64,000 bases of DNA from Clavelina lepadiformis (Eukaryota > Chordata > Ascidiacea > Aplousobranchia > Clavelinidae): assembly GCF_947623445.1 (NCBI RefSeq), contig NC_135244.1:4464001-4528000 (forward strand), given 5' to 3'. The position numbers and the translations under genes are program-made. Below the pieces are notes generated by a model. That model searched no databases, was not told the origin of the DNA, and saw only the letters and a program-made list of their open reading frames with translations. Below are positions 37,748 to 49,120 of the stretch, one piece after another; position 1 is the stretch's first letter, and each line of letters opens with the position of its first letter.

Positions 37748-38911
37748 CAGGCATGCACAACTCAAAACAGTACACGGGCCGTTTTAGGGAAAAAAAATTT
37801 TCGCGGGCCGCGTGCTAACATTGTTGTAACTAACGTGTAGCCTACTTTATATAATGTAACCGATTAACCGTCGAATAAGAGATATTATTGAGAAGATGGT
37901 TACTGTCAAGAGACGGTTGCCTCTCGCACTACAGTATGTAAGGTACCTGTACCGAATAAGGCCCACCTAACACTTTTTTGAAAATAACTCAAGAACCATA
38001 AATGAGAATAGACTGAAAAATCGTATTGTATTAGTGAGGGTATATGACTACAACATATTCAAACCACAATAACTGACAACCCCTCAAAAATTTTTTATAA
38101 AGAAATTAAAAATTCCAAAAAATGGGCCTTATTAGGAGCATAGGCTCCTAATAAGGCCCACCAATTTTGTGAGTATTTTGATTCAAAACATAGTAATAGA
38201 CAACATATAACATTATTAGAAATTTCACATTTTATGTTGTACAAACATTTAAAAAGATTCCACTAGGCGCATCAAAGTAATTGCAACAATTTGCCAACTG
38301 ATGACTGGAACCACTCTTGAAGTCTGGACATCAATTAGCCAAGCATCTTGTATGGGCCTTATTAGGCGCATGTGGCATCCACGAAAAAAACGTCACATTT
38401 TTATCATCAGAAAAGTTTTAGCAAAAAAAAGTGCATTATCCTTTTCAATACTAAGTTGGTTGTTACATGAAAACTTCAGCCGGCAGACAACAGTTCATTT
38501 AACCGGCCAAATTCTCACTTACTTTTTTTCTAAATTAACAAAACCACCTTAACTGCAAGTATCAAATTTTTGTTGTGCTCTAGCGAATCGGTTGATCACG
38601 TGACAAGGATGAAATCTGGTAAACCATCATGAATTTATATTAGTTTTTATGTAGGGACAAAATATTTTATTTATTTGCACGGGTTTGCGAAATATGAGCA
38701 ATGGGCCTTATTAGGGACCGGGCCTTATTCGGTACAGGTACCTTAGTTGTTTTTAACGCTTATCGGCGGTAAAGCATCGGATTCGTTGATTATGTAACTG
38801 TAACCGTGGAGAAAATGCCTGAATGAGCGAAATCACGGAATATCTCGTGGGCCGCACGAAAAGGTTTCGCGGGCCGCATGCGGCCCGCGGGCCGTATGTT
38901 GTGCATGCCTG
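37748..38911 (+). mobile_element. Composite hAT element, copy 1 (TSD GTGTAGAC)
   Basis: A 1164-bp element beginning caggcatgcacaac and ending gttgtgcatgcctg, with gggccgc words near both ends. The exact 8-mer gtgtagac flanks it at 37740-37747 and 38912-38919. An 803-bp TA-flanked element is nested inside (37941-38743), so the hAT host alone is about 360 bp. An 83-codon open frame at 38301-38552 recurs in copy 2 but has no recognised domain and is probably not a gene. Confidence 0.95.
37941..38743 (+). mobile_element. Nested TA-flanked element in hAT copy 1
   Basis: Ends are inverted: aggtacctgtaccgaataag at left and cttattcggtacaggtacct at right, with TA outside both ends (37939-37940, 38744-38745). 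A palindromic block ggagcataggctcc near 38136 and several gggccttatta words lie inside. There is no transposase, and the TA target suggests a Tc1/mariner-type or related DNA transposon. Confidence 0.85.
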
Positions 38912-38940
38912 GTGTAGACTGTAGACTGTAAACTGTAGAC
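38912..38940. repeat. Short TGTAGAC tandem repeat between the two hAT copies
   Basis: Reads as imperfect tandem copies of the 7-mer tgtagac, which also precede copy 1 and follow copy 2 (to about 40126). Both insertions thus landed in one small repeat, and each 8-bp duplication contains one 7-mer. Confidence 0.85.
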
Positions 38941-40104
38941 CAGGCATGCACAACATACGGCCCGCGGGCCGCATGCGGCCCGCGAAACCTTTTCGTGCGG
39001 CCCACGAGATATTCCGTGATTTCGCTCATTCAGGCATTTTCTCCACGGTTACAGTTACATAATCAACGAATCCGATGCTTTACCGCCGATAAGCGTTAAA
39101 AACAACTAAGGTACCTGTACCGAATAAGGCCCGGTCCCTAATAAGGCCCATTGCTCATATTTCGCAAACCCGTGCAAATAAATAAAATATTTTGTCCCTA
39201 CATAAAAACTAATATAAATTCATGATGGTTTACCAGATTTCATCCTTGTCACGTGATCAACCGATTCGCTAGAGCACAACAAAAATTTGATACTTGCAGT
39301 TAAGGTGGTTTTGTTAATTTAGAAAAAAAGTAAGTGAGAATTTGGCCGGTTAAATGAACTGTTGTCTGCCGGCTGAAGTTTTCATGTAACAACCAACTTA
39401 GTATTGAAAAGGATAATGCACTTTTTTTTGCTAAAACTTTTCTGATGATAAAAATGTGACGTTTTTTTCGTGGATGCCACATGCGCCTAATAAGGCCCAT
39501 ACAAGATGCTTGGCTAATTGATGTCCAGACTTCAAGAGTGGTTCCAGTCATCAGTTGGCAAATTGTTGCAATTACTTTGATGCGCCTAGTGGAATCTTTT
39601 TAAATGTTTGTACAACATAAAATGTGAAATTTCTAATAATGTTATATGTTGTCTATTACTATGTTTTGAATCAAAATACTCACAAAATTGGTGGGCCTTA
39701 TTAGGAGCCTATGCTCCTAATAAGGCCCATTTTTTGGAATTTTTAATTTCTTTATAAAAAATTTTTGAGGGGTTGTCAGTTATTGTGGTTTGAATATGTT
39801 GTAGTCATATACCCTCACTAATACAATACGATTTTTCAGTCTATTCTCATTTATGGTTCTTGAGTTATTTTCAAAAAAGTGTTAGGTGGGCCTTATTCGG
39901 TACAGGTACCTTACATACTGTAGTGCGAGAGGCAACCGTCTCTTGACAGTAACCATCTTCTCAATAATATCTCTTATTCGACGGTTAATCGGTCACATTA
40001 TATAAAGTAGGCTACACGTTAGTTACAACAATGTTAGCACGCGGCCCGCGAAAATTTTTTTTCCCTAAAACGGCCCGTGTACTGTTTTGAGTTGTGCATG
40101 CCTG
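38941..40104 (-). mobile_element. Composite hAT element, copy 2, inverted (TSD CTGTAGAC)
   Basis: The reverse complement of copy 1, exactly the same length (1164 bp), only 29 bases away. By eye I found a single substitution (37858 A against G at the mirrored 39994). It has its own exact duplication, ctgtagac, at 38933-38940 and 40105-40112, different from that of copy 1, so it is a separate insertion. The nested TA element is present at 39109-39911. Confidence 0.95.
39109..39911 (-). mobile_element. Nested TA-flanked element in hAT copy 2
   Basis: Mirror image of 37941-38743 at the same position inside the hAT host, again flanked by TA. Its presence in both copies means it entered the hAT element before the two insertions here. 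Confidence 0.85.
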
Positions 40105-40542
40105 CTGTAGACTGTAGACTGTAGAACAGCGGTTCTCACAGTGGGTTTCTCTCCTGAGGGTTCCTGAAACAATTTGTGAAAAAACCTTTTGGTTTTTTAA
40201 TGGATGCTATTTTGCGTGTATATATAAATAATTAAGATTTACTTTGCTCTCGATTTGTGACAAAAAGTTGAGCAGTAATTTTCTCCAACTTACACAGGCG
40301 TTTGAGTTGGGAAATATGATCATTTCATCTACAACCTGTTTGAGCTCGCTTTTAACAATCTATTTTGAACAATAACTAATTCAAAAATAGTTTATTGATT
40401 TAATAAATGACGGATGTGTAAAGGATACAGTATTTGCTTTTTATTATATAATTATATAATTACACAATGAACCACAAACATCGAAAAAAATTGCCCAATT
40501 TTGCAAAGTGTTTAGAAAAGCTTTGGCACAACTACTGTAGAG

Positions 40543-40795
40543 CAATGGTTCTCAATTCTTTGATCTACAAATTATACCGAATAAGCAAATCCTAGAAATC
40601 TCTTTTGGCAAATTAACCGGCATTGGCCTTACACCACTTTTACATTTTTCCACTTCTGTGCTTTTTAATCTTTTTCGTATCGTAAATGTAAAATACCCAA
40701 CCTGCCATGTCTCTGCAACTGGACCGCATACCAAACAATTACATTAAGCATTTATAGAGCAAGTATCCTCGGTCTCGCTTTTTGAGAACGAGAAT
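40543..40795. mobile_element. Possible degraded hAT element
   Basis: Left end caatggttctcaattctttga resembles common hAT termini, and ctttttgagaacga near 40780-40793 is a partial inverted match. Just upstream, cagcggttctcacagtggg at 40136 is another hAT-like left end without a clear partner. No duplication was found. Confidence 0.35.
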
Positions 40796-42920
40796 AATCA
40801 GCAACAAACTGTGAATAGAAAAATACAATCATAAACAAGTTTCGCGTCGATTTTGTGCCTGCGATCGCCATATACTTTTTTCAAGCCCTGCACACCTGCA
40901 TATATTTTACCACATTTTGTGTAAGGAATTTGCATTCTTTTCAACCAGCCACCAATTGGTTAATTCTTCAATGCAGGAATGCTCACTTGTGAGTGATTTA
41001 GCCGTGTTTATTTTGTTGAGCCTGTAATCCGCATCATTTTAGACGCAATCGATAAATTAAATTTTAGGGCTTAAAAATATCGGATTTTTCCTGGTGTTTT
41101 CAGGTTTGGGCCCAATTCAGGCCATGAACATGGCATCCATTACCTTCACTGAAATGAAGCAGTGTTAGATCAAGACAGGAAACGCGGTACAGTAGTTGAA
41201 AATGTCGTCAAATATGACATAAACACAATATGAGAGTATAGCAACAAATAAAAAAAGACCAGTTGGTAAAGTTCATTCTACATGAAAAGTATATGTTGCT
41301 CCAATCTTATAAGCTGTTTTTCATTAAATTTTGTTGAATGCTTAATCTTCTTATTTTACTTCACAATCAGCGCGTTTGGCACAAAATATTTTGGAGCTAC
41401 AATAAGCTATACACATATATATGTAACTGCATAACTCATCCAGTACAGTCTATATTTTAGGCCAGTTAGGTGTATAACGGTTCCGCAATCGACGTGTTTT
41501 AGTTAGAAAGATCTGCCTAATGATTGCACACAGATTTGTTGCTGATGTAATAAGTGACGAATAAAAATCTTTAATTTTAATGAGAAGCCGTAACTATTTT
41601 TATCACAGTAAATATATGGAACCGATAATAACTTACAAGTTTCGTACGGTTGTTTGATTAACCTACATTGTCAAACAGGTATAAGTATGTCACTTAGGTG
41701 TTCTTTAGTTCATCCCAGTTTATCAGGTCAGGTGAGGATACCTTCTCTTCTAGCAAATATAATGCTTGAGACAAAAATCAACAAACTGTTAATCAATAGC
41801 TGAGACAAAGCGCAAAGTGCAAAGTGCAAGTGCGCAGTTGATATAAAAATGTTCATGATTCGCAAACGCAGTGCCAGCTGAGACAGAAAACTTTAGAAAT
41901 AAAATTTAAAGAGTTATTGTGCAATCAGGTTTATGTTTGGTTCAGTAAAATTATGATCGTAAACCTATAAATTGAAGATTATCGTTTTACGGAAAAAATT
42001 TTCACTGTTTGCTTTCTATTTATTTTTCAATCCGTAATTTATTTCGAATGATGCTTGTCAAATATCTCAAGTCACTTTTATTGGAAGTCGCATGATTTTG
42101 TCGAGAGCCCTACATAAATCGATAAAGATAATGTAGAGTGAAGCAGAAATTTAAAGATAATTTTGCAGTACCTTACTGGGTTGTGCCTTAAAGTTAAAAA
42201 AGAACTGAAGCTATTTACAAGTTATTGAGTTCATTTACAAGTTATCCGTTTTCATAAAATTGTGTAGAAGTGGATATGACGCCACCGAGGGGATTCTTAA
42301 ATTCACATTATTTGACAACTGGTTAATAATAGAATATGATACATTTTTAGTTAAACAAGTGTTATAATGCTATCTATATGTGCGTGGTGTAGTCCTATAG
42401 CCCAAAAGCTATACAGGAAGTTTTAGGTTTAGTCAAGAATTATATTTCCAGATTTAGCTTCAGCTTGCTTAAGCAATTTGCATTATGGCTACATTTGCTA
42501 GGCTCATTGGGTTTAACTTTAACTTAAAAATTTTCTGAAGTCACGCTATGCGTTGCATTAAAATCGTTACTATAACGACATGGCTAGCTATAAATTAGTC
42601 TGGTTGATACCTGTTATAAAGAGGTGTAGTTTTGTAGATAAGTTTTGGTTTTTGTTATTTAAAGCTCTATTTCTACCGGCAAAACTATCATAACGTGATT
42701 TGAATCCTTTTGGAATTTGACTATAGACAAGTCGAGTCAGTTAAGACCTTTGACTCGAGTCAAATCGAGTCATGAAAATGTTTGAGTCAATGTAAGTCAA
42801 TGCAAGTCAATAACTCGCGTCATTACAGCACTTTTAGTTCTAGATCATCTCGAGCTGTAAGGTTACGTAACCTCCCTATAGATAACGCTTATGTAAAATA
42901 AAAATCAGATCCTACGATCA

Positions 42921-43100
42921 GTCAGTCATCTAATGATAATGATAAATGATATAGTCAGTGATACAATATTTCATATGGCTTTTATATGATACACTCCGTC
43001 AGTCATCTAATGATAATGATAATGATAAATGATATAGTCGGTGATTCAATATTTCATATGGCTTTCATATGATACACTCCGTCAGTCATTTAATGATATA
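42921..43100 (+). repeat. Tandem duplication, about 80-bp unit
   Basis: Unit 1 (42921-42997, 77 bp) and unit 2 (42998-43080, 83 bp) differ by an extra aatgat and a few substitutions; a third partial unit starts at 43081. The unit contains gtcagtcatctaatgataat and catatgg/atatgat blocks. Confidence 0.9.
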
Positions 43101-43511
43101 AATTTATAAAATAATCACGCTCACAAAGTATTCTGAAATAAATTTTGCAATAACGACTTTGCATTGAATTGACATGTTCTTGAACATTCTACCACAAAGG
43201 GGGCGTCATATACATGCCCCAGACAATTTTTCCGAAAGGATTTAGTCGAAAACATTTTTAAGTGAAAAAAGATAAAACACAGCATAGTAAGCATTTCCGG
43301 AATCAGCGTATTTCTGATCACTTTTCGAAAGAAGTTGAAAAATATTCAACTTCCTTTGTCTTTGATCTTGAATGAAAACATTCTTCATTTTCCAAATTTC
43401 GATTTACGAACATTCTGTTGCAAAAGGCAAAAGGTTAAAGAGTAACCAGGATGTTGCAATTCTTTTCTTTATTTTAGGGCGTCTAAGGGCAGAGGAGGTT
43501 TTTAAATAGCA

Positions 43512-46500
43512 ATGGAAAACCAAGCAGAAAAACGACCTTTGCGCATTGTATGGCGCAACGTAGTTTTAATGACGTCACTTCACTTACTCAGTCTTTACGC
43601 AATCACTCAGATGCGGAAAGCACATCCAGGAACCGTTGCGTGGGGTATGTTGTAGATAACGGAAGTATATTCATAGGTCTAATGTTGCTTTGTTTTTTAA
43701 TTTTGAAACTGAGGTTACAAACCTTTACCACAGCTCTAAGCAACTAAGATGGTTCATACTTTGCACATTGACAGCTTTAATGCTGGCCAGAAAGAGTACA
43801 GTACTTAAATATACCAGAAGTATCCAACTTTTTAACGCAACCACAAACTTTCATGTTTTCATAAAGTATTTTCATCTCTACATATTAACACCACTTAAAA
43901 TGTTATAAAATATGTATATGCTACTGGTTATACTGTCACAATCACTTTTCCCCAATAAACTGTACATCATGGTAAGTAATCTCAGTAACCAGTACTCAGT
44001 GATTCATTGTTGAAAATCCGGATAACATTGTTGTAACTTTACTCTTTTTTCTCTCTCCACAACCTGGGAACTTCTAAAGAACATAGGTTGATGCTGAAAA
44101 TTATCACCTCATATTTTATTCTGTAGCTATCGTTTATTTAGGGCTATATATTGTGTAACACAGCCAAACGGAACGTCATTTATTTTGTTTATAGAATTTC
44201 TTTATTACGTCATGGCTGCGCTGGGCGTCACTGCAGGTGCTCATCGACTCTGGTCTCACAAATCTTACAAAGCTCGCTTGCCGCTCAAGATATTTCTCGC
44301 CGCTCTCAATTCCATGGCATTGCAGGTGAATTACTTTGCAAACTTTTGTACAGCGTTGTTTTGAAAATATTACCCTGCAACTGAAAGGTTGCAGCTAGGA
44401 AGACTGATAATTGCGAAGAGTTTGCAATTTGCAGCACCAATCCCACGAAAATTTGATTAAACTTATAGGTGTAAATACAATATTTTACAAATTTTATGAG
44501 AGCATACAACCAACAACTGTTCATCTTATTGTATTTGCTACAACCATTATGACCAGGTCAGATTTGAAATAGCTAAAGTGGCAAACCACCGCACATAGTA
44601 ATGATTCACTGTTAATGTCAGAGCCGTATATAGTCTTAATTACCATTAATGCAAGACAAAACAGCAATATGTGCCGATGCAAGACCTGGCATTTATTATT
44701 ACCGTATCTTACAAGTCACCTTGAGGCGGCACATGCTTTGTAATTTACCAATCTTATTGGAGGTGGGCCCAGCGAGTCGTCAAATTATGACTATGATTTG
44801 TTTTTGCTGGAAAATATTATTATGCTTTAATATAATGCTAACTGCTAACTATAGGAAGTGCACTTGACCAAGCAGCTATAGGGCTGTAAAATTGAGCCCT
44901 CAAGTGAACTCATTGAGCTGTGTCATTTATTAACAATGGCGAAATTTTTTTAACTCTTAAACTCCTCAAATTGCAAATTTGCGCTACTGCAGAACTCGAT
45001 ATTCGACTGGGCACGAGACCACCGCGTGCATCACAAGTACAGTGAAACAGATGCTGATCCACACAACGCGAAACGAGGGTTTTTCTTCTGCCATATTGGT
45101 TGGTTGCTGGTCAAAAAACATCCTGACGTCATAGAGAAAGGAAAGAAGATTGATTTCAGCGATCTGCGCAAAGACTCTGTCGTCATGCTTCAGCATAAGT
45201 TAGATTATTAACTCGTATTCATATAAATAAAAGATTACCGTATTAATATCATAAATCGTTTTGTAAGAATTTTCAATTATATTTTTCCTGTAATCAACAA
45301 GATTTAATAATACACTTTATATATAAGATTAAAGATTGCTCTATTCAGATATTCATATACTTTAAGATATTATAATAACATGTGAATTCTATAGCAATAA
45401 CAAATTTACTAATTTAAGTTTGCTTTATGTTTGTTTGTTGCGATAGTTCGTGTTGAAGTCCTTGCACTTGGTAACATTCGATTTTTCTTTTCTCACCAGA
45501 TACTACATACCATCTGTTCTCATTATGTGCTTCGGCTTACCTTCAGGCAAGCAAAAAAAAACAAACCATATCAGTTAGCACACCCCAAGAGGAGAATTCT
45601 ATTAAATACCAAAATGTAGCTAATGTAACTAACGTAGCTACTAAATACCAAATGTATTTACGCAATATTTACACTGCATTTAGTCATAGACTACGATATG
45701 CATTCAAGTTCGGTAAAAATAAAATATTTCTATGTGACAATGATCAATTATTAAGCAACTAAGTTGTAATTGTAGAACTAATAACATTATGAAACGATAC
45801 AGGAAAGTGATAATTTCAATCTTACGGAACGTTTTTCGGGCCAGGTTAATGAATTATGGTAAATTTAAATTTAATGAAGACATAGCTGCATATAGCCTAA
45901 ATGCAATATACACTGAAAACAAATATGGAAAGAAAAAAATATCTCTTAACACATTTATTTAAGGTACATCAAAGAAAATATATACTAAAACAACGCACTG
46001 GAATCAACATATGTTTTACTTTTGAAAGTTTTAATTTGTAACTTGTAGCCTATACCAAAAAAAATATCTAACTCTGAATAATGAACATATCCTGATACCC
46101 ACATAACTAAATCGAAATACGAACCCCATAAAAAAGGCTACACTTGCTACCCTACACGCAGGTAATAGCTGAACACAAAAATCAAAATTCACAACCTTAC
46201 TAACAGCGAACAGTGACGTGTTCAGTAGAATTGTTTGATCAAAACGACTTCACGACTCACAACGATTTCAATTTTTCGCAGAGAAGTTGGCAGATTTTAT
46301 GCGTAACGAAGCGGTAAAAGACTAACCATTTGACACAAGTTGATACAGTAACATGAATACAAGATTTGGCCTGCAATGTAACGTTACCTACATTAGCTAT
46401 ATATTTTGGTAATTAGTATTTACAATAGTTACCTTAATTACATTATGGTATTTAGCAGCTACACTAGTTACATTGGTTACATTTTGGTATTTAGTAGTTA

Positions 46501-47217
46501 CATTAGTTACTTTAGCTACATTTTGGTATTCAGTAGCAACATTATTTACCTTAGTTACATTTTGTATTCAGTAGCTACATTAGTTACATTTGTTACATTT
46601 TGGTATTTAGTATCAACATTAGTTAAACTTGTTAAATTCTGGTAAATAGAATAGCCCGCCACAGGCAAAGCCTGTTAATAGATTTTGTAACTTTTTATCA
46701 CATCTTTTAAATTGAATTTGTTTGGTTAGCTGTTCCTTTGCTGTGGGGTGAAAGTTTGTGGATTTCTTACTTGATGTGCGTATTGCGCTACTGCTCCCTA
46801 CTGAACACCACTTGGTGTGTGAACAGTGTGGCCCACATGTGGGGAAACAAACCGTACGACAAATCCATCAATCCTGCTGAAAATATGTTTGTAGCCATTT
46901 GCGCAATAGGTATAACGAGAAGCACATGCGTTTGTTTAAAAAAATAAATTTACCTGATACGTTTTTCGGTTGTTTCATTTCTTTAACAGATTTCGGTTGC
47001 ATTGTATTTTTATTTAATTTTTGAAGGGGAAGGCTTTCACAATTACCATCACGTTTTTCCACACGATTATGCCACGAGTGAGTTTGGTTTTCGCTTCAAT
47101 TTAACCACAGCGTTTCTTGACTGCATGTTCTACCTGGGTTTGGCTTATGATCTACGTACGGTTGCTCCGGAGACAATCCTGGCAAGAAAGAAACGAACTG
47201 GATGCCTCAGTGATTAA
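43512..47217 (+). CDS. Acyl-CoA delta-9 desaturase, copy C
   Basis: Six exons: 43512-43644, 44195-44325, 44993-45198, 45500-45546, 46730-46909, 47027-47217; 888 nt (295 aa), ATG to TAA, all phases consistent. Histidine boxes HRLWSH, HRVHH and HNYHH are intact. It is the only cluster member on the plus strand. Exon 1 ([16 protein letters not shown]) and the start of introns 1 and 2 match copy B, marking an inverted duplication. Differences include Tyr for Phe after the second box (HHKYSET) and EFLYYVM for EFFYYVM. Exon 4 ends at a GC donor (tcag|gcaagc). Intron 4 holds a 39-bp minisatellite. AATAAA follows the stop at 47248. Confidence 0.93.
45547..45548 (+). other. GC donor in desaturase C intron 4
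   Basis: Exon 4 reads ccttcag|gcaagc. Copies A, B and D have GT at the same junction (gtaagt, gtaagt, gtaatt), so C has changed to GC while keeping the frame into exon 5 at 46730. Confidence 0.85.
46391..46646 (+). repeat. 39-bp minisatellite in desaturase C intron 4
   Basis: About six to seven diverged units of the type ttacattggttacatttt, then ggtatttagtagttacattag. Most units are 39 bp and one is 38. Because 39 is a multiple of three, a spurious 79-codon open frame runs through it; the periodic YIS-ILVFSS pattern is a by-product. Confidence 0.9.
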
Positions 47218-49120
47218 ATATACTTGTAAAAGATTATTTTTGTGATTAATAAATTCTACGTTTTATTCAATTGTTTTTCTAATTAATCTGATATGGCTAT
47301 AATAATAATTTGTCAATATGTGTTTTGCGAATTCCTATGCGCGTATAACTAAGTAAAGCTTAGTATTTTTCGAACTTGTTCTAACATCAATGATTCTTCT
47401 TCAATTCTACGGTCTTGAGTCCATAGCAATAATGATGAAAGCAAAAAGTAGCTTTGAAAAGAGATTGCTGTAAATAATTTCTTCATCGTTTACGCATAAA
47501 ATTACAACAAGATCAAACTTCTGCAAAAAATATAGTTTCCGTTTCTAAATAGAAATAATTTGTGTCTCGTAGAAAAATAGTTTTGCTGCAGTACTAACAA
47601 CTTCGACACAATATTTCCAGTTTGTGGCATCTTCACAAGTTTAATTTCTAACCTTCGTGCTCGTATATAAAAACTTCCTCATTATAGCTATAGTTGGTAA
47701 GAAGCTTGAGTGCACAGATTAACTTTCAAGTTGAGCTATAAGAAACTTTATTTCCAAAAAGATAGTAGGTTACTCATACCATTTCGGGTTGAAAGTTAGA
47801 GGTCATCAGACTTAAGTGGTTCAAAACGAACAATTAGGTGTGGGCACAAGTATGTCAGGCAGAGCCATTTTTCGTCGCCCGGGTGAAGAAAGAACGGATT
47901 CGATTTTTAGGAAGAAGAGCTTGTTTAAGTAGTAAACGACGTTTTTCTCAGAAGCCGCTTGTAATCAGAAATCCACAAACGCTGTTGCTACGTAACCTAT
48001 ACCTGCGCAGAGTACTTGAACTATTGGAGATCCTATGATGTGTATTCGGTCAGAAATCTGTCAAAGGCTAACAGTTGAAAACTGGAATATCATTTTTAAA
48101 AGAAAATTAAGGAGCAGGAACATAGTTATAGAAGTCAAAACGTAAGCATCCATTCAAGAAAGTGCCGTGGCTTTGGAATTGTTCAGCAACCAGGAATTTC
48201 ACTCCGTCGTCAGTCAAACATATTTTGCCTACGCGGGTGTAAAAAAACTCCCAAATTCTCAGCTTTGGATAACTTCAGTGAATGACTGGATTCAATTTGG
48301 AGTTTCATCCTGCATATCGCAGCTAAAGTTAAAGAGACAAAGCCTGTTTTGTATACAAATGCATATATGCTCTGCAAAGATCAACTGACACAGTGACACA
48401 GCCGAATTATTTTGGGGAAGAAAGTAAACAAATTATAGTCTAATCAAATATTCATGTAAAACTATCACCAGTTGTTATTTTCCTAGTCTGGTGGGTTTAA
48501 AATAGAACTGCCTAACTAAAACAATTCTCTCTGTAATTCTCAGCTGTCAATTACGTCCTTTACTAACCATACAACTGTGTAAGCGTAACGCAACTGTAAA
48601 ATGGTTTCTGGCTTAATTAGTTACTAACTCGTAAGAAACTTTTTGTAGTCGTATTTGTACAAAACAGATTATCAAATTGACTGTAGTAAACATTATGGAC
48701 ATCTGTTATAGAGTCAGAGAAGTCACGACGAAAGAACATAAGACATTTACATGGAAATAACAATATTTCTACAAGTGGAAATACTTTGTTTTTTACACTA
48801 TTTCACAACTATGAGAGGTTATGACGCGAATGACTTGACAAGATGAAAGCAACAGACAGCTGTCAATAAATCCATAAACTTCTGCATAGCATTTTTGTTA
48901 GAATTTGCAATAACAAAATTAATAAAATTACAACTATTAACATTATTGGACAATTTTAACGATACCAACTTACACTGTAGTAACTCATAAAACATATACT
49001 GATATCAACATATAGTATTATTTCTAAACAGAATTTGATTGGTTGAGGAAATTAACATCTGCAAGTGAGTTTGGTAGGCAATTTAGTAGGCCTCACAAAA
49101 ACTCCGTTGCAAGATTAAGT
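47218..49120. other. Convergent spacer between desaturases C and D
   Basis: About 1.9 kb between two converging genes. Short open frames at 47838-48038 and 48167-48388 have no recognised similarity or splice context. No repeat was defined. Confidence 0.5.
47248..47253 (+). terminator. Polyadenylation signal AATAAA for desaturase C
   Basis: A canonical AATAAA begins 31 bases after the TAA stop of copy C. A short 3' UTR would fit. Confidence 0.5.

Larger units (their letters stand above)
28909..43511. other. Transposon-rich spacer between divergent desaturases B and C
   Basis: About 14.6 kb with no convincing gene. It contains the hAT elements listed separately, a pogo/Tigger-like element, the large palindrome at 37748-40104 and a short tandem duplication at 42921. 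A hAT-like left end occurs near 28999 (ttctcaaccggggtgccgc) without a recognised partner. Blocks around 33400-33810 and 42720-42830 are rich in actcgagt/gagtca words typical of degraded elements. The promoters of B and C must lie at its two edges, but no core elements stand out. Confidence 0.65.

Noticed and set aside
38301-38552. 83-codon frame identical in both hAT copies (also 39300-39551)
   Set aside because: Identity is explained by the recent copies of the element. No transposase motif is visible, and the frame spans internal repeats.
37748-40104. Palindrome as an assembly artefact
   Set aside because: Different exact target duplications on each copy and at least one base difference make a simple fold-back error unlikely, though long reads would settle it.
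46406-46645. 79-codon periodic hydrophobic frame
   Set aside because: Produced by the 39-bp minisatellite in an intron of desaturase C.
47838-48388. Two short plus-strand frames downstream of desaturase C
   Set aside because: No similarity, no splice sites, and ordinary length for chance frames.
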